The notes below the pieces were generated by a model that searched no databases, was not told where the DNA came from, and saw nothing but the letters and a program-made list of their open reading frames with translations. The position numbers and the translations under genes are program-made. Below are positions 18,282 to 27,519 of a stretch of 64,000 nucleotides of DNA, in pieces; within the stretch, counting starts at the first letter, position 1, and every line of letters starts with the position of its first letter. Location: NCBI RefSeq assembly GCF_900177415.1, contig NZ_FXAF01000002.1, forward strand, positions 620,001 to 684,000, given 5' to 3'. This DNA is from Xaviernesmea oryzae. GTDB lineage: Bacteria > Pseudomonadota > Alphaproteobacteria > Rhizobiales > Rhizobiaceae.

Positions 18282-19430
18282 TCACCTCCGCTGTTGTGTC
18301 ATGGTCGGCTCCGCCGGACCGGGACGTCCGGCGGAGGAATAGGATTTCGCCGCGGCCGAGAGCTTGGCCTTCCGCCCGCGGCTGCCCGTCAGAACCTCGT
18401 AGAGACCCGGCAACGTGCGGGAGACGAAGAGGTTGGTGGCGGGAAGAATGATGAAGCTCGCGCCGATCGCGATCGCGTAGAAGAGCGGGTACGCGGCATC
18501 GCCCGCCGCGCGGTTCCAAACCATCCACATCAATACGAGCAGCGGATAGTGAGCGCAGAAGATCCAGAAGCTCAGGCTGCCGGTGGAGGCCAGGCGCTGG
18601 CCGATCGAGGAGCGGATGGCGAATGCCGACATCAGCCAGAACCCTCCGGCGCCGACGATCGAGAGCGTGTTGCGCGCCAGATCGAGCACCCACGGAAAAT
18701 CCGGACCTGTGCGGTAAAGACCGATGGAAAGCCCCGCGGCGGCCGCGAGAATTGCCGCCATTCCCGCAACCGAGAACCTGTCGAGCGCCTTCAGGTCCAG
18801 CCTGTTGAGGGCCAGAAAAATACCGAAGGTGAAGCTGAAGAGGATCGACTTCTTGAGAACGATGCCGAGCGTCACCTCCGGCAGGATGGCCACAACGAAC
18901 AGGACGCCGAGCGTCGGGGCGGGATAACGGCGCACCAGAATGGCGAGCACCGGCGAAAGAAGGATGCAGACGACCAGGTCGCGCAGGAAATAGAGCGGAA
19001 TATTGATCGGCAGCCCTTCCGTCGCAAGCGCGTAACTCAGGAATTCCCGTATCGACGCGTTCCAGAGGTCGGGAAAATAACCGACGCCGATACCGACCCG
19101 CTGGAGAACGAGGACGGCGGCCAGCAGGGCGCCGTTCCACAGGAGGAAGGGGATGAGAACCGTTCTGGCCTTGGAACGCAGCGTCTTCCCGTAATTGAAT
19201 GCATCCCGGCCGCGCTGGAACAACAGATAACCCGAAATGGCGCTGAGGCAGGGCACACCGATACGGAACAGGCTGTCCCCCAGGAACACCCGTAGCCAAT
19301 CGAAGAAGCCGTTCTGCCCCAGGAAAGGGCTGGTCTGGGGATCATGCGGCACATGCACGAAGACAATGCCGGAGATCAAAAGAATGCGCATCAAATTGAT
19401 ACGGGAGGATATGTTCTGATCAACAGTCAA
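18282..19430 (-). CDS. exoH: Succinoglycan O-succinyltransferase ExoH
   Basis: This is a multi-pass membrane acyltransferase of about 382 residues (acyltransferase-3 family) that adds succinyl groups to succinoglycan. At least nine hydrophobic segments run from INLMRILLISGIVFVHV to the C-terminus. The histidine of FVHVPHD near the first segment fits the family active site. The TTG at 19430 is chosen because AAGGGG lies 8 bases upstream; a GTG at 19439 overlaps that site. It is the first gene of the exoHKLAMONP run. Specificity for succinate rather than acetate is taken from cluster position. Confidence 0.9.
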   Translation of the reverse strand: MTVDQNISSRINLMRILLISGIVFVHVPHDPQTSPFLGQNGFFDWLRVFLGDSLFRIGVPCLSAISGYLLFQRGRDAFNYGKTLRSKARTVLIPFLLWNGALLAAVLVLQRVGIGVGYFPDLWNASIREFLSYALATEGLPINIPLYFLRDLVVCILLSPVLAILVRRYPAPTLGVLFVVAILPEVTLGIVLKKSILFSFTFGIFLALNRLDLKALDRFSVAGMAAILAAAAGLSIGLYRTGPDFPWVLDLARNTLSIVGAGGFWLMSAFAIRSSIGQRLASTGSLSFWIFCAHYPLLVLMWMVWNRAAGDAAYPLFYAIAIGASFIILPATNLFVSRTLPGLYEVLTGSRGRKAKLSAAAKSYSSAGRPGPAEPTMTQQRR

Positions 19431-19439
19431 ACGAGTCAC

Positions 19440-19795
19440 CCCTTTTGGGCAGTGCCTCCCGTCACCGCCGTTTCAATCAGAGCAGACTTGGGCCCGCAAT
19501 CCGTAAAAGGATCATTCCGAGTTTGGCGGAAAATGTGGCGACGCAGCAAAAAAGCAAGCGGGCAACAGTATTGCCGGCATCCCGCCCTCCGCATGCGGCC
19601 CCCCTCACGACGGCCACACGCCATTATGATTTCCAAGGAGTTCGACGTGATTCTTGCCGCGGAATATTGCGCTGCAGCACACGAAAAAAATTTTGTTCGC
19701 CACCAGCCGAAAAGCCGATCGCCGCTTACCGCTTTACCGCTTGCGGCCTCGCCCGGACTTAAATGTGGCGAGACTTGGGCAAATCTGCGACACAA
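19440..19795. promoter_or_regulatory. exoH upstream region (356 bases), probable promoter of exoHKLAMONP
   Basis: This gap between exoT and exoH holds no credible gene; the short frames in it lack ribosome-binding sites and family sequence. It contains A/T-rich stretches near 19540 and 19680 and must carry the promoter of the minus-strand exoH operon. In S. meliloti a further gene, exoI, is placed near here; it is absent. I could not pick out a convincing -35/-10 pair. Confidence 0.4.
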
Positions 19796-21280
19796 TCAGG
19801 CGGAGGAAGCGCCGGTCGCTCCTCCCATTCCCCGGCGGCGCACGAGCTCGATAATCTTCCTCAGGAGCAGACGCTCCGTCATCAGGAAGAGCAGTCCGTA
19901 GAGGACCGCCCCCACGGCGCCTCCCGCCAGCACTTCCAGGTAGGAATTGGTTAACCGGTCCGCGAACACATGCAGGAAGGCCCGCACTCCGAGCGCCATC
20001 GCAAAGGCGGTGATCATCGAGCGGCAGCTGGTCATCAGGCCCTGCAGGAACGGAATGTCGTCGACCCGGAAGACCGCCCAGGAATAGCCGATCAGGGTGA
20101 CGGCATTGACGACGCAGAGCGCGATCATCGCGTCCACCAGGTCGCCGTAATAGGCGGCGATGGCGATGGCCGCCGTCGTGCCGACCGCCCTCAGCACCGC
20201 CGACCAGAAGAGGACCCGGCCGTGGCCCGTGCCCTTGAGATAGGGAATGAAGGTGCTGCAGGGGGTCACGATCGCCTTCGAGAGCGCCAGCAGCCCGAGG
20301 ACCGGCCAGGCATAGGCCCATTGAGGCCCGAACAGCACCAGCATCGCCGGTTCCGCGATCGCCCAGAGACCGAACATCGCCGGAGCGAGGACGACCGTCA
20401 TCACCTGCGTGCTCAGCATCAATGCGTCGGAGCGCCGCTTGCGGTCATCCCCCATCAGGCTGAAGGCGGGAAAGAGCACGCCCATGACCGCGGAGAGGAC
20501 CACCTGGTTCGGAATGCTGGCAAAACGGTTCGCGGCGGAATAGGCACCGGCGTCGGCGAGCCCCAGCATCCGCGCGATCACCACCATCGGCGATTGGAAA
20601 GTCACGAAATTCGCGATCTCCGACCCCATCAGGCCGGTGGTGAAGGAGAGCAGCGGGACGATCTTGCGCGGCCTCATCACCAGGCGCGGCATATAATCCG
20701 CCACGGCATAGAGCCCGACCAGTCGGATCAGCGCCGCGGAGAAAAGCTGAAAGACGAGCGCCCAGACGCCGAAGCCGAAAAAGGCCATCCCGACCGCGAT
20801 GAGCGCGGCGGCCGATTCGGAAATGGTGCTGAGCACCGCATCCTTGCTGAAATTCATCTGCCGCGCGAGCAGCGAATAGGCGACGTCCCCGGCAAGCTGA
20901 AGCGGGATGAGCAGCGCCATGATCCGCAACAGATCGGTGCTTCCCGGCGCGCCCATCAGCACCGCAAGATCGTTTGCGCCGAAGAAAAGCACGAGCGCCA
21001 TGAGACAGGCCATGGCGAGATTGGCCCAGAAAACCGTGTGGACGGTATCCATGTCGCCCTCCCGGTCGACCACCAGCGCGGAGGTCAGACCGGCCCCGCC
21101 GATCATCGCCAGAAACTGCACCACGGTGAGCGCCACGGCGACCGATCCGAAGTCTTCCGGCGTCAACAGTCTTGCCAGAATGGGCACCGTGACAAATTTC
21201 AGCCCGAATGTGGCGGTCTTTGATAGCACGCTCCAACCGACATTCGTCGTGATCGTCTTCACGCCTTGGGTTGGGGCCAT
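19796..21280 (-). CDS. exoT: Succinoglycan transporter/flippase ExoT
   Basis: This is a 494-residue Wzx-type flippase of the polysaccharide-transport family, equal in length to my recollection of S. meliloti ExoT. It would move the completed lipid-linked octasaccharide across the inner membrane. About twelve to fourteen hydrophobic segments are spread over the protein. The N-terminal family sequence VLSKTATFGLKFVTVPILARLLTPEDFG is partly visible as the typical flippase start. It is transcribed away from exoW, with a 100-base divergent promoter region between them. Confidence 0.92.
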   Translation of the reverse strand: MAPTQGVKTITTNVGWSVLSKTATFGLKFVTVPILARLLTPEDFGSVAVALTVVQFLAMIGGAGLTSALVVDREGDMDTVHTVFWANLAMACLMALVLFFGANDLAVLMGAPGSTDLLRIMALLIPLQLAGDVAYSLLARQMNFSKDAVLSTISESAAALIAVGMAFFGFGVWALVFQLFSAALIRLVGLYAVADYMPRLVMRPRKIVPLLSFTTGLMGSEIANFVTFQSPMVVIARMLGLADAGAYSAANRFASIPNQVVLSAVMGVLFPAFSLMGDDRKRRSDALMLSTQVMTVVLAPAMFGLWAIAEPAMLVLFGPQWAYAWPVLGLLALSKAIVTPCSTFIPYLKGTGHGRVLFWSAVLRAVGTTAAIAIAAYYGDLVDAMIALCVVNAVTLIGYSWAVFRVDDIPFLQGLMTSCRSMITAFAMALGVRAFLHVFADRLTNSYLEVLAGGAVGAVLYGLLFLMTERLLLRKIIELVRRRGMGGATGASSA

Positions 21281-21380
21281 ATGTAGAATCCCATTGCTGG
21301 AGGTCGGGGGGATACGGCAACGAATTGCCGCTGAAAATATCGGTGGCTTTCAACTCTTTGAAAAAAGCAGGGGCAAAAAC

Positions 21381-22349
21381 ATGGCGACGTTCACGGTTGT
21401 GATCCCATTTTTCCAGAAGGAAGCCGGCATATTGCGCCGTGCATTGAAATCCATCTTCGATCAAAGCTACCAGGACTTCGATATAGTCGTCGTCGACGAC
21501 GAGTCACCCCTTCCAGCCGACATCGAGCTCCAAGACATTGACGAGACTTGGAAATCCCGCATCCGGGTGATCCGCCAGCAGAACGGGGGACCGGGCGCTG
21601 CGCGCAATACCGGGCTCGACAACGTGCCGGCCGCCACCCGCTTCGTCGCACTTCTCGACTCCGACGACGTCTGGCTGCCGGACCATCTGAAGAACGCCCA
21701 TGACAGCATGACCCGGTTCGATGCCGAATGCTACTGGGCCTCCATGCAGGCGAGCGACGAGTTCTACTATCATTTCGGCATGGCCGAACTCGAACAGGCG
21801 GAGGGCGGCACGCGTGTCTCCGAAGACCCGCTCGTCATCGAGATGCCGGATCTGGCGAGCGTGATGCTGAAGAACTGGAGCTTCCTGCATCTCTCCTGCA
21901 TGGTGATCGCGCGGCCGGTTTTCGAAACCATCCGCTTCGAGCCTTCGCTGCGGCTGGCGGCGGAAGACGTGCTGTTCTTCTGCGACTGCATCCTCAAATC
22001 GAAGCGGACCCTGCTCTGCGACGAGGCGGGCGCCGCCCGCGGCATGGGCCTCAACATCTTCCACAGCATCGACAACCGCTCGCCGCAGTTCCTGCGCCAG
22101 CAGTTCAACACCTGGGTGGCGCTCGATACGCTGGAGCAGCGGTTCCGCTCCCGGCCGAGCGACGTGGCGTCGATCGCCTCCTACAAGAACACGGCACGGC
22201 GGCAGGCGCTCTGGAGCCAGGCAGGACGGATGAAACGACGGCAGGCGCCGGATTTCGGCCTCCTCGCCCGCTGGGTGATGCGCGATCCCGGCCTGATCCG
22301 CGCCGCATTCGAACTCGGGGCCGGAAAGCTCGGCCGCAGCGCGCGCTGA
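21381..22349 (+). CDS. exoW: Succinoglycan glycosyltransferase ExoW
   Basis: This is a 322-residue family-2 glycosyltransferase that in S. meliloti adds the sixth glucose (beta-1,3). It shows FTVVIPFFQKEAGILRRAL, VVDDESP and LLDSDDVWLPDH. The start at 21381 has AGGGG 7 bases upstream; the frame is open back to 20907 across exoT, but that part is an antisense shadow. It is divergent from exoT and 43 bases upstream of exoV. Confidence 0.9.
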   Translation: MATFTVVIPFFQKEAGILRRALKSIFDQSYQDFDIVVVDDESPLPADIELQDIDETWKSRIRVIRQQNGGPGAARNTGLDNVPAATRFVALLDSDDVWLPDHLKNAHDSMTRFDAECYWASMQASDEFYYHFGMAELEQAEGGTRVSEDPLVIEMPDLASVMLKNWSFLHLSCMVIARPVFETIRFEPSLRLAAEDVLFFCDCILKSKRTLLCDEAGAARGMGLNIFHSIDNRSPQFLRQQFNTWVALDTLEQRFRSRPSDVASIASYKNTARRQALWSQAGRMKRRQAPDFGLLARWVMRDPGLIRAAFELGAGKLGRSAR

Positions 22350-22392
22350 AACCTCTTCCGCCCCATTCAATCAACATCCCACGGAGGCCCGC

Positions 22393-23343
22393 ATGAAAGC
22401 GTACTACTGGGAATCGCATCACGGCAATTTCGGCGACGATCTCAACCTCTGGCTCTGGGACGCGCTGCTGCCCGGCTTCCGGGACGTACATCCCGAAATC
22501 CTGCTCGTGGGGGTCGGCACCGTCCTCAACCCCGTCCTTCTCCCCGCCGGACAGAAGAAGCTCGTCATCGGCAGCGGTTACGGCTACGGCACGCCGCCGG
22601 CTGTCGGAGACTCCTCGGAATGGGACGTGCGGGCGGTCCGCGGGCCACTGACCGCCACGAAACTCGGCCTTTCGCCCGACAAGGCGATCACCGATCCGGC
22701 CGCGCTGATCGCCGACATGCCGGAATTCCGAGATCTCCCGAAAATCCACAGGAAGACCTTCATCCCCCACTGGGAGTCGGCCGAATTCGGCATGTGGGAC
22801 GCGGTCTGCGAACCGGTCGGCCTCACCTATCTCGACCCTCGCGGTGAAGCCAAATCCGTCATCCGCCATATCGCCCAGTCGGAGATGGTGGTCGCCGAAT
22901 CCATGCACGGAGCAATCCTTGCGGATGCCTTCCGCGTGCCGTGGATCGCCGTCAGCACGTCCCGTTCGATCAACAATTTCAAATGGAACGACTGGGCGGG
23001 CTCGGTGGGCACCACCTACCAGCCCCATTACGTACCGGTCTCCACCCGCGCCGAGGCGGTCGCCAAGCGCTCGCGCTTCTGGGGCGTGCGCTTCGATGGC
23101 CAGCAATCCGCCGGTGAAGCGGCACCGGATGCCGGGACCCATGGCTCGGAGGTCATCACCCGCAAGCCTCCGTCCCAGACCGGACTGCGCGGCATGGCCA
23201 AGCAGTTCCTCGCATCCCCTTCCATCCTGGCGCTCTGGCAGGCGAGCCGCGCCGCGCCGCGGCTGAGCCCAGACAGCGTTCTGGAAGAACGGAAGCAGAA
23301 GTTCCGCGCTGTTCTGGACGAGATTCGCCGCGATTATTTCTGA
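22393..23343 (+). CDS. exoV: Succinoglycan ketal pyruvyltransferase ExoV
   Basis: This is a 316-residue polysaccharide pyruvyltransferase that adds the pyruvate ketal to the terminal glucose from phosphoenolpyruvate. Family marks are NFGDDLNLWLWDALLPG at the N-terminus, VRAVRGPLTATKLGL, and the SEMVVAESMHGAILADA segment. GGAG precedes the ATG. Its 3' end overlaps the convergent exoU gene by 10 bases, so the two transcripts are antisense there. Confidence 0.92.
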   Translation: MKAYYWESHHGNFGDDLNLWLWDALLPGFRDVHPEILLVGVGTVLNPVLLPAGQKKLVIGSGYGYGTPPAVGDSSEWDVRAVRGPLTATKLGLSPDKAITDPAALIADMPEFRDLPKIHRKTFIPHWESAEFGMWDAVCEPVGLTYLDPRGEAKSVIRHIAQSEMVVAESMHGAILADAFRVPWIAVSTSRSINNFKWNDWAGSVGTTYQPHYVPVSTRAEAVAKRSRFWGVRFDGQQSAGEAAPDAGTHGSEVITRKPPSQTGLRGMAKQFLASPSILALWQASRAAPRLSPDSVLEERKQKFRAVLDEIRRDYF

Positions 23344-24350
23344 ACGGCGGGGATGCCGGGCAGCAGATAGCGCATGCGCACCGGCTCGGCCGGCGCCTTG
23401 GACGACCTGGCGCGCAGAAGGTCGAGCTTGTCGAGGAAGATGCCGGTCGCGACGGCGGGCAGGACCTGCGGACGGGCGAGCAGGCGGCGGATAGCCGCAA
23501 GCTTCCCGGACTGCGATTTGACGTCGAGGAAGGCGCGCAGCTCGTAGCGGTCGCGGATATGATCGCGATGCCGCGCTATCACGGCCCGCGCCTCCCGGCT
23601 GAGCGCCGGATCGGCAAGGATCGCCTCGTCCGCCTCGTAGAACTTGCGCAGGTCCTCGGTGCGGTGCCGGCCGCTCAGCGAATCCTGCCGCACCACGGCG
23701 CCATAGCCGCAATGCTCGATCACCTTGTAGCGGGCACCCTTCGCCAGCGCCCGGACGTAGAAATCGTAATCCTCGCCGAGCCGCATCTCCTCCTTGTAGC
23801 GCAACCCGTGCGCTTCCAGGAAATTCCGCCGGATCACCGGCTTCAGGAAACCCGTCTCGCCACGCTTCACGCCGCGTTTCGAGATATTGCCTTCGACGAA
23901 TTCCGTCAGCGACATGGTCTTCGCCCGCGCCTCGAACCGCTCGGGATGAGGGATTTCGCTCGGCTCGTAGATGAAGGCGATGTTGTCGGCGATGAGGTCC
24001 CAGCCCTCTTCCGCCAGCATGGGCGCGAAGCGGCCGGGGAAGAAGAAGTCGTCGGCATCGAGGATAGCGATCAGCGGCGCGCTGGATATGGCGATCGCAT
24101 GGTTGCGGGCGGCGGAAGGACCGCGATTCTTCTCGAACGAGACCACCGTCAGCCGGCCCGATCCGTCGTCCGTCTCCCGCGCTACCGCGGCAGTCCCGTC
24201 CGTCGAACCGTCGTCGACGACCACGACTTCGCTGACATGCGCCTCGTTCAGCGCCGATTGGATCGCGACGCCGATTGTATCTGCAGCGTTCTTGGCCGCA
24301 ATGATGACGCAGATCGTCTGGTGAGCGGTGTCAGCCATAGTCCTCTTCAT
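23334..24350 (-). CDS. exoU: Succinoglycan glycosyltransferase ExoU
   Basis: This is a 338-residue family-2 glycosyltransferase that in S. meliloti adds the fifth glucose (beta-1,6). It shows ICVIIAAKNAADTIGVAI, VVDDGSTDGTAA and ILDADDFFFPGRF. The ATG at 24350 is used; one at 24338 (MADTAHQ) is equally possible because AAGAGG lies just before it. ExoU resembles ExoO in the motifs NHAIAIS and GEDYDFYVRALA, which suggests the two arose by duplication. It overlaps exoV tail to tail. Confidence 0.88.
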   Translation of the reverse strand: MKRTMADTAHQTICVIIAAKNAADTIGVAIQSALNEAHVSEVVVVDDGSTDGTAAVARETDDGSGRLTVVSFEKNRGPSAARNHAIAISSAPLIAILDADDFFFPGRFAPMLAEEGWDLIADNIAFIYEPSEIPHPERFEARAKTMSLTEFVEGNISKRGVKRGETGFLKPVIRRNFLEAHGLRYKEEMRLGEDYDFYVRALAKGARYKVIEHCGYGAVVRQDSLSGRHRTEDLRKFYEADEAILADPALSREARAVIARHRDHIRDRYELRAFLDVKSQSGKLAAIRRLLARPQVLPAVATGIFLDKLDLLRARSSKAPAEPVRMRYLLPGIPAVQK

Positions 24351-24444
24351 CCTTCATCCATCAGGTTGAGGGGCAAGTTAGAGAACTATGGGCTGAGGAA
24401 AATGGCCCTGATGTGAAATTCTGAGAAAAACCTGTAAGGGACGT

Positions 24445-24735
24445 TCACGTGTCGCCGGCGGGCAGGTTGGGCGCGGTATCGGCACGAAGACCGTCACGCC
24501 GGCTTTCCTTGGAACTCTTGGCGGACGTCATGTCTGCGGGCAGTCTCTCGTCGCGGAGTTTCTTTTCGCGGCGCACCAGATAAAGAACGCCGACGAAATA
24601 ACCGGCCTGCAGAAGCACGGCACAGATGAGCGTCTGTATAAACGCCGTATAGAACGAGCCGCTCATAAAATACGCAGACACCGCAAACACGATCAGAACC
24701 CCTGTCATGCTGACAAAGACACGCGGTGCGTACAT
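24445..24735 (-). CDS. exoX: ExoX, small inner-membrane repressor of succinoglycan synthesis
   Basis: This is a 96-residue protein with two hydrophobic segments (VFVSMTGVLIVFAVSAYFM and FIQTLICAVLLQAGYFVGVLYLV) and a charged C-terminal tail. Size, membrane layout and position between exoU and exoY match S. meliloti ExoX, which lowers succinoglycan output after translation, apparently through ExoY. GGGAGGAAGG lies just before the ATG at 24735. A longer reading from 24801 has no ribosome-binding site. Confidence 0.85.
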   Translation of the reverse strand: MYAPRVFVSMTGVLIVFAVSAYFMSGSFYTAFIQTLICAVLLQAGYFVGVLYLVRREKKLRDERLPADMTSAKSSKESRRDGLRADTAPNLPAGDT

Positions 24736-25464
24736 GATCCTTCCTCCCGAGGGATGATTTATTAATTCGTCGGTCTTTCTGCTCCTCTCCCCATCGGACA
24801 ACCATATGAGCCTGCAGGAGAGGATTCAAGTTTCCCTATCTCAATTATGCCAGGCCACTAGTGAAACTTTCGTAAGGTTCCCGAGGTTCCCCACAATACT
24901 GCGGGCTCATAGCGCTCTTTATTCCTGTACCACAAGCCCTTGCACCTCCTTTTTGCCATATTTCTGCCGGCATTCGCCGTGTTTGGAACAACCGCCCCAC
25001 TGCCAGCCGGAAGCCGGCCCGTTCCCCGATCAACTTTTATTACAAAGGTCTCACGAAAGCGCCGGCGGTTTTTGCGGCGCAGCATTGTATTGCGATGCAA
25101 CAGAGCTGGGCCTTTGGTCCTAGCTGCAAGATACTTTGGTCCCACCGCCAAAGATCGGGAGGCGAATATAGCTGGCCAGACGGAAAGAACGAACGGCAGA
25201 AATAGAATCGCGCGGCCTATGAGTATTGACCACAAGGCAAATTTTACACTCGAGATTTAGTATTTATAAACATACGGACCTGCCCTGCCGAAGCTTATCT
25301 TGATCGCTTCCGCTGCTGGCACCCCGTGGCGGCGGCCCACCGGAGGCGAGCACACAGAAAATTTGACTGGCATCAAATTCCGAACACAGACTTATTATCC
25401 CATGCCTCGGAATGACGCGCCGTAATGGCACCGACTATCGCAAAACCTAAATGGAGTTCACTCT
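24736..25464. promoter_or_regulatory. exoX-exoY divergent regulatory region (729 bases)
   Basis: This long non-coding stretch separates the divergent exoX and exoY genes. It is clearly more A/T-rich than the coding sequence around it, with runs such as AAATTTTACACT near 25240 and TATTTATAAACATA at 25261. The frames 24806-25123 and 24940-25260 lack ribosome-binding sites and family sequence. In S. meliloti this interval carries the exoX and exoY promoters and sites for exopolysaccharide regulators; such sites are expected here but none could be assigned by eye. Confidence 0.55.
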
Positions 25465-26145
25465 ATGAAGTCAGCGACACGCTCGGCAGGTTCGCCGTTT
25501 TCAACATCCGACCAAGCCGGCATGACTCTCCCGACCGGCGGCTTGGCGAAGCGTACCTTCGATATCACCGCCGCCGCCCTCGCCCTGATTCTCTTCAGCC
25601 CGATTTTCCTGATGATCGCGGCGCTGGTAAAATTTACCGACAATGGCCCCGTCTTCTACGGACATCGCCGGATCGGCCATAACGGCCGCACCTTCAAATG
25701 CCTCAAGTTCCGCACGATGGCCGTCAACGGCGAAGAGATCCTGCGGGACTATCTCAGGGCCAATCCGCAGGCTGCGGAAGAATGGCGGGCTACCCGCAAG
25801 CTCAAGGTCGACCCCCGTGTGACGGTCGTCGGCACCGTGCTGCGCAAGCTCAGCCTCGACGAACTCCCGCAACTCATCAACATCCTCCGGGGCGAGATGA
25901 GCGTGGTGGGACCTCGGCCCGTCGTGGATGAGGAACTGCACCTCTACGACAGCTTTGCCGCCTACTACCTGCGGACGCGTCCGGGCCTGACCGGTCTCTG
26001 GCAGATCAGCGGCCGCAACGATGTCTCCTATGAAAGCCGCATCGCCTTCGATACCCACTACGTCCAGAACTGGTCGCTTGTCGGCGACTTCGCAATCATC
26101 GTGAAAACGATCCCCGCCGTTTGCCTGGCACGCGGCAGCTACTGA
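25465..26145 (+). CDS. exoY: UDP-galactose:undecaprenyl-phosphate galactose-1-phosphate transferase ExoY
   Basis: This is a 226-residue initiating sugar-phosphate transferase (bacterial sugar transferase family), the same length as I recall for S. meliloti ExoY. It loads galactose-1-phosphate on the lipid carrier as the first step of succinoglycan synthesis. A single hydrophobic segment (ITAAALALILFSPIFLMIAALV) is at about residues 32-53. The catalytic family motifs KFRTM, SLDELPQLINILRGEMSVVGPRP and TRPGLTGLWQISGR are intact. AAATGGAGT lies upstream of the ATG. exoF follows after about 110 bases. Confidence 0.94.
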   Translation: MKSATRSAGSPFSTSDQAGMTLPTGGLAKRTFDITAAALALILFSPIFLMIAALVKFTDNGPVFYGHRRIGHNGRTFKCLKFRTMAVNGEEILRDYLRANPQAAEEWRATRKLKVDPRVTVVGTVLRKLSLDELPQLINILRGEMSVVGPRPVVDEELHLYDSFAAYYLRTRPGLTGLWQISGRNDVSYESRIAFDTHYVQNWSLVGDFAIIVKTIPAVCLARGSY

Positions 26146-26255
26146 TCGTTTTATCTTCTCATGCCATTGAAATCCGAAGTCTGTCGCAGTGACGGATTCG
26201 GCAAAATGATGAGCCCGAGCGTGGAGCAATTCCACGCTGTTTGAAGGAAAAATCC

Positions 26256-27512
26256 ATGCAGATACGAACCGCCTCCGCAAGGAGTTTGCGTGTTTTGTGC
26301 TTTCTGGCAGGCGCGATCCTCGTCGCGCTGACCGGGAATGCCGCCGCAGAGGAGACCGGCTATCGCCTCGGCGTCATGGACAAGCTGCGCATCCGGGTGG
26401 CCGAGTGGCAGCCGGCCGAGGGCACGGTGCGCAATTGGGATGCGGTGAGCGGCGATTATACCGTCGGACCGACGGGCTCGCTTTCACTGCCCTTCATCGG
26501 CGACCTGCCGGCAGCCGGCAAGACCACGGCCGAAGTGGCGAAAGCCATCGGCGAGGAGCTGCGCAGCCAGTTTGCGCTGCGCAACCTGCCCTCCGCCTCC
26601 GTCGAGATCGCCCAGTTCCGTCCCGTCTTCGTGGCCGGCGACGTGCATACGCCCGGCGAATACCCCTATGCGCCCAACCTCACCGTTCTGAAGGCCGTAA
26701 GCCTTGCCGGGGGACTTCGCCGGTCCGATGCGGGGCAGCGTTTCGCCCGTGATTTCATCAACGCCCGCGGCGACGCCTCCGTCTACGATTCCGAACGCGG
26801 GCGGCTCATCGCCCGCCGCTCACGGCTGCTTGCTGAAGTCGCCGGCGCCACCGAACTGAAAGTGCCGCCGGAGCTCCAAGACGTCCCGAACGCCGACCAG
26901 CTCATCGCCAGCGAAGCCTCGCTCATGAAATCGCGGCGGGATCGCTACGAGCTTCAGTTGAAGGCGCTGACGGATTTGAGAAGCCTTCTCGAAAGCGAGG
27001 TCCAGTCGCTCGCCCAGAAGTCCGAGACCCAGAAGCGTCAGCTTCAGCTCGTCAGCGAAGACCGCGAGAAGATGGCGCGGTTGACAGAACAGGGCCTGGC
27101 GACCTCCAGCCGGCGCCTGACCGCCGAGGAACGGGCAGCCGACCTCGAATCGAACATGCTGGATACGGATACGGCGGCACTTCGTGCCAAGCAGGATATC
27201 AACAAGGCCAATCAGGACGAGATCAACCTGCGCAACGACTGGGAAGCCCAACGCGCCCAGGAATTGCAGGACACGGAAGCCGAACTGGAAAAGCTCGGAC
27301 TGCAGCTCGGCACCAGCCGCGAATTGATGTCGGAAGCGCTGGCGCAGTCGGCCGAAGCCCTGAAATTCGATCCCTCCGGCAAGAACGCCACCATCAAGTA
27401 TGTCGTGGTGCGCGACGAAGGCCAGGGACCGAAGGAGGTCACGGTGGACGAAAACGCCCGGCTTCTGCCCGGCGATGTCATCAAGGTCACTTCCGAGCTC
27501 CTGATGCAGTGA
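26256..27512 (+). CDS. exoF: Polysaccharide export protein ExoF (Wza-like)
   Basis: This is a 418-residue exported protein needed with ExoY for early succinoglycan synthesis and export. A signal peptide (LRVLCFLAGAILVALTGNAAAEE) ends near residue 32. A Poly_export domain (YRLGVMDKLRIRVAEW, YTVGPTGSLSLPFIGDL) and a SLBB-type segment (VFVAGDVHTPGEYPYAPNLTVLKAV) follow. A coiled-coil region at about residues 215-375 is rich in Glu, Gln and Lys. The ATG at 26256 has GAAGGA 7 bases upstream; a TTG at 26241 would start inside that site. exoQ begins 7 bases after the stop. Confidence 0.92.
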   Translation: MQIRTASARSLRVLCFLAGAILVALTGNAAAEETGYRLGVMDKLRIRVAEWQPAEGTVRNWDAVSGDYTVGPTGSLSLPFIGDLPAAGKTTAEVAKAIGEELRSQFALRNLPSASVEIAQFRPVFVAGDVHTPGEYPYAPNLTVLKAVSLAGGLRRSDAGQRFARDFINARGDASVYDSERGRLIARRSRLLAEVAGATELKVPPELQDVPNADQLIASEASLMKSRRDRYELQLKALTDLRSLLESEVQSLAQKSETQKRQLQLVSEDREKMARLTEQGLATSSRRLTAEERAADLESNMLDTDTAALRAKQDINKANQDEINLRNDWEAQRAQELQDTEAELEKLGLQLGTSRELMSEALAQSAEALKFDPSGKNATIKYVVVRDEGQGPKEVTVDENARLLPGDVIKVTSELLMQ

Positions 27513-27519
27513 GGACCGC

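Noticed and set aside
25226..25398. Sigma-70 promoters starting at TTGACC (25226) or TTGACT (25363) before exoY
   Set aside because: The nearest -10-like sequences (TACACT at 25245, TATTAT at 25393) are 13 and 24 bases away, outside the normal spacing.
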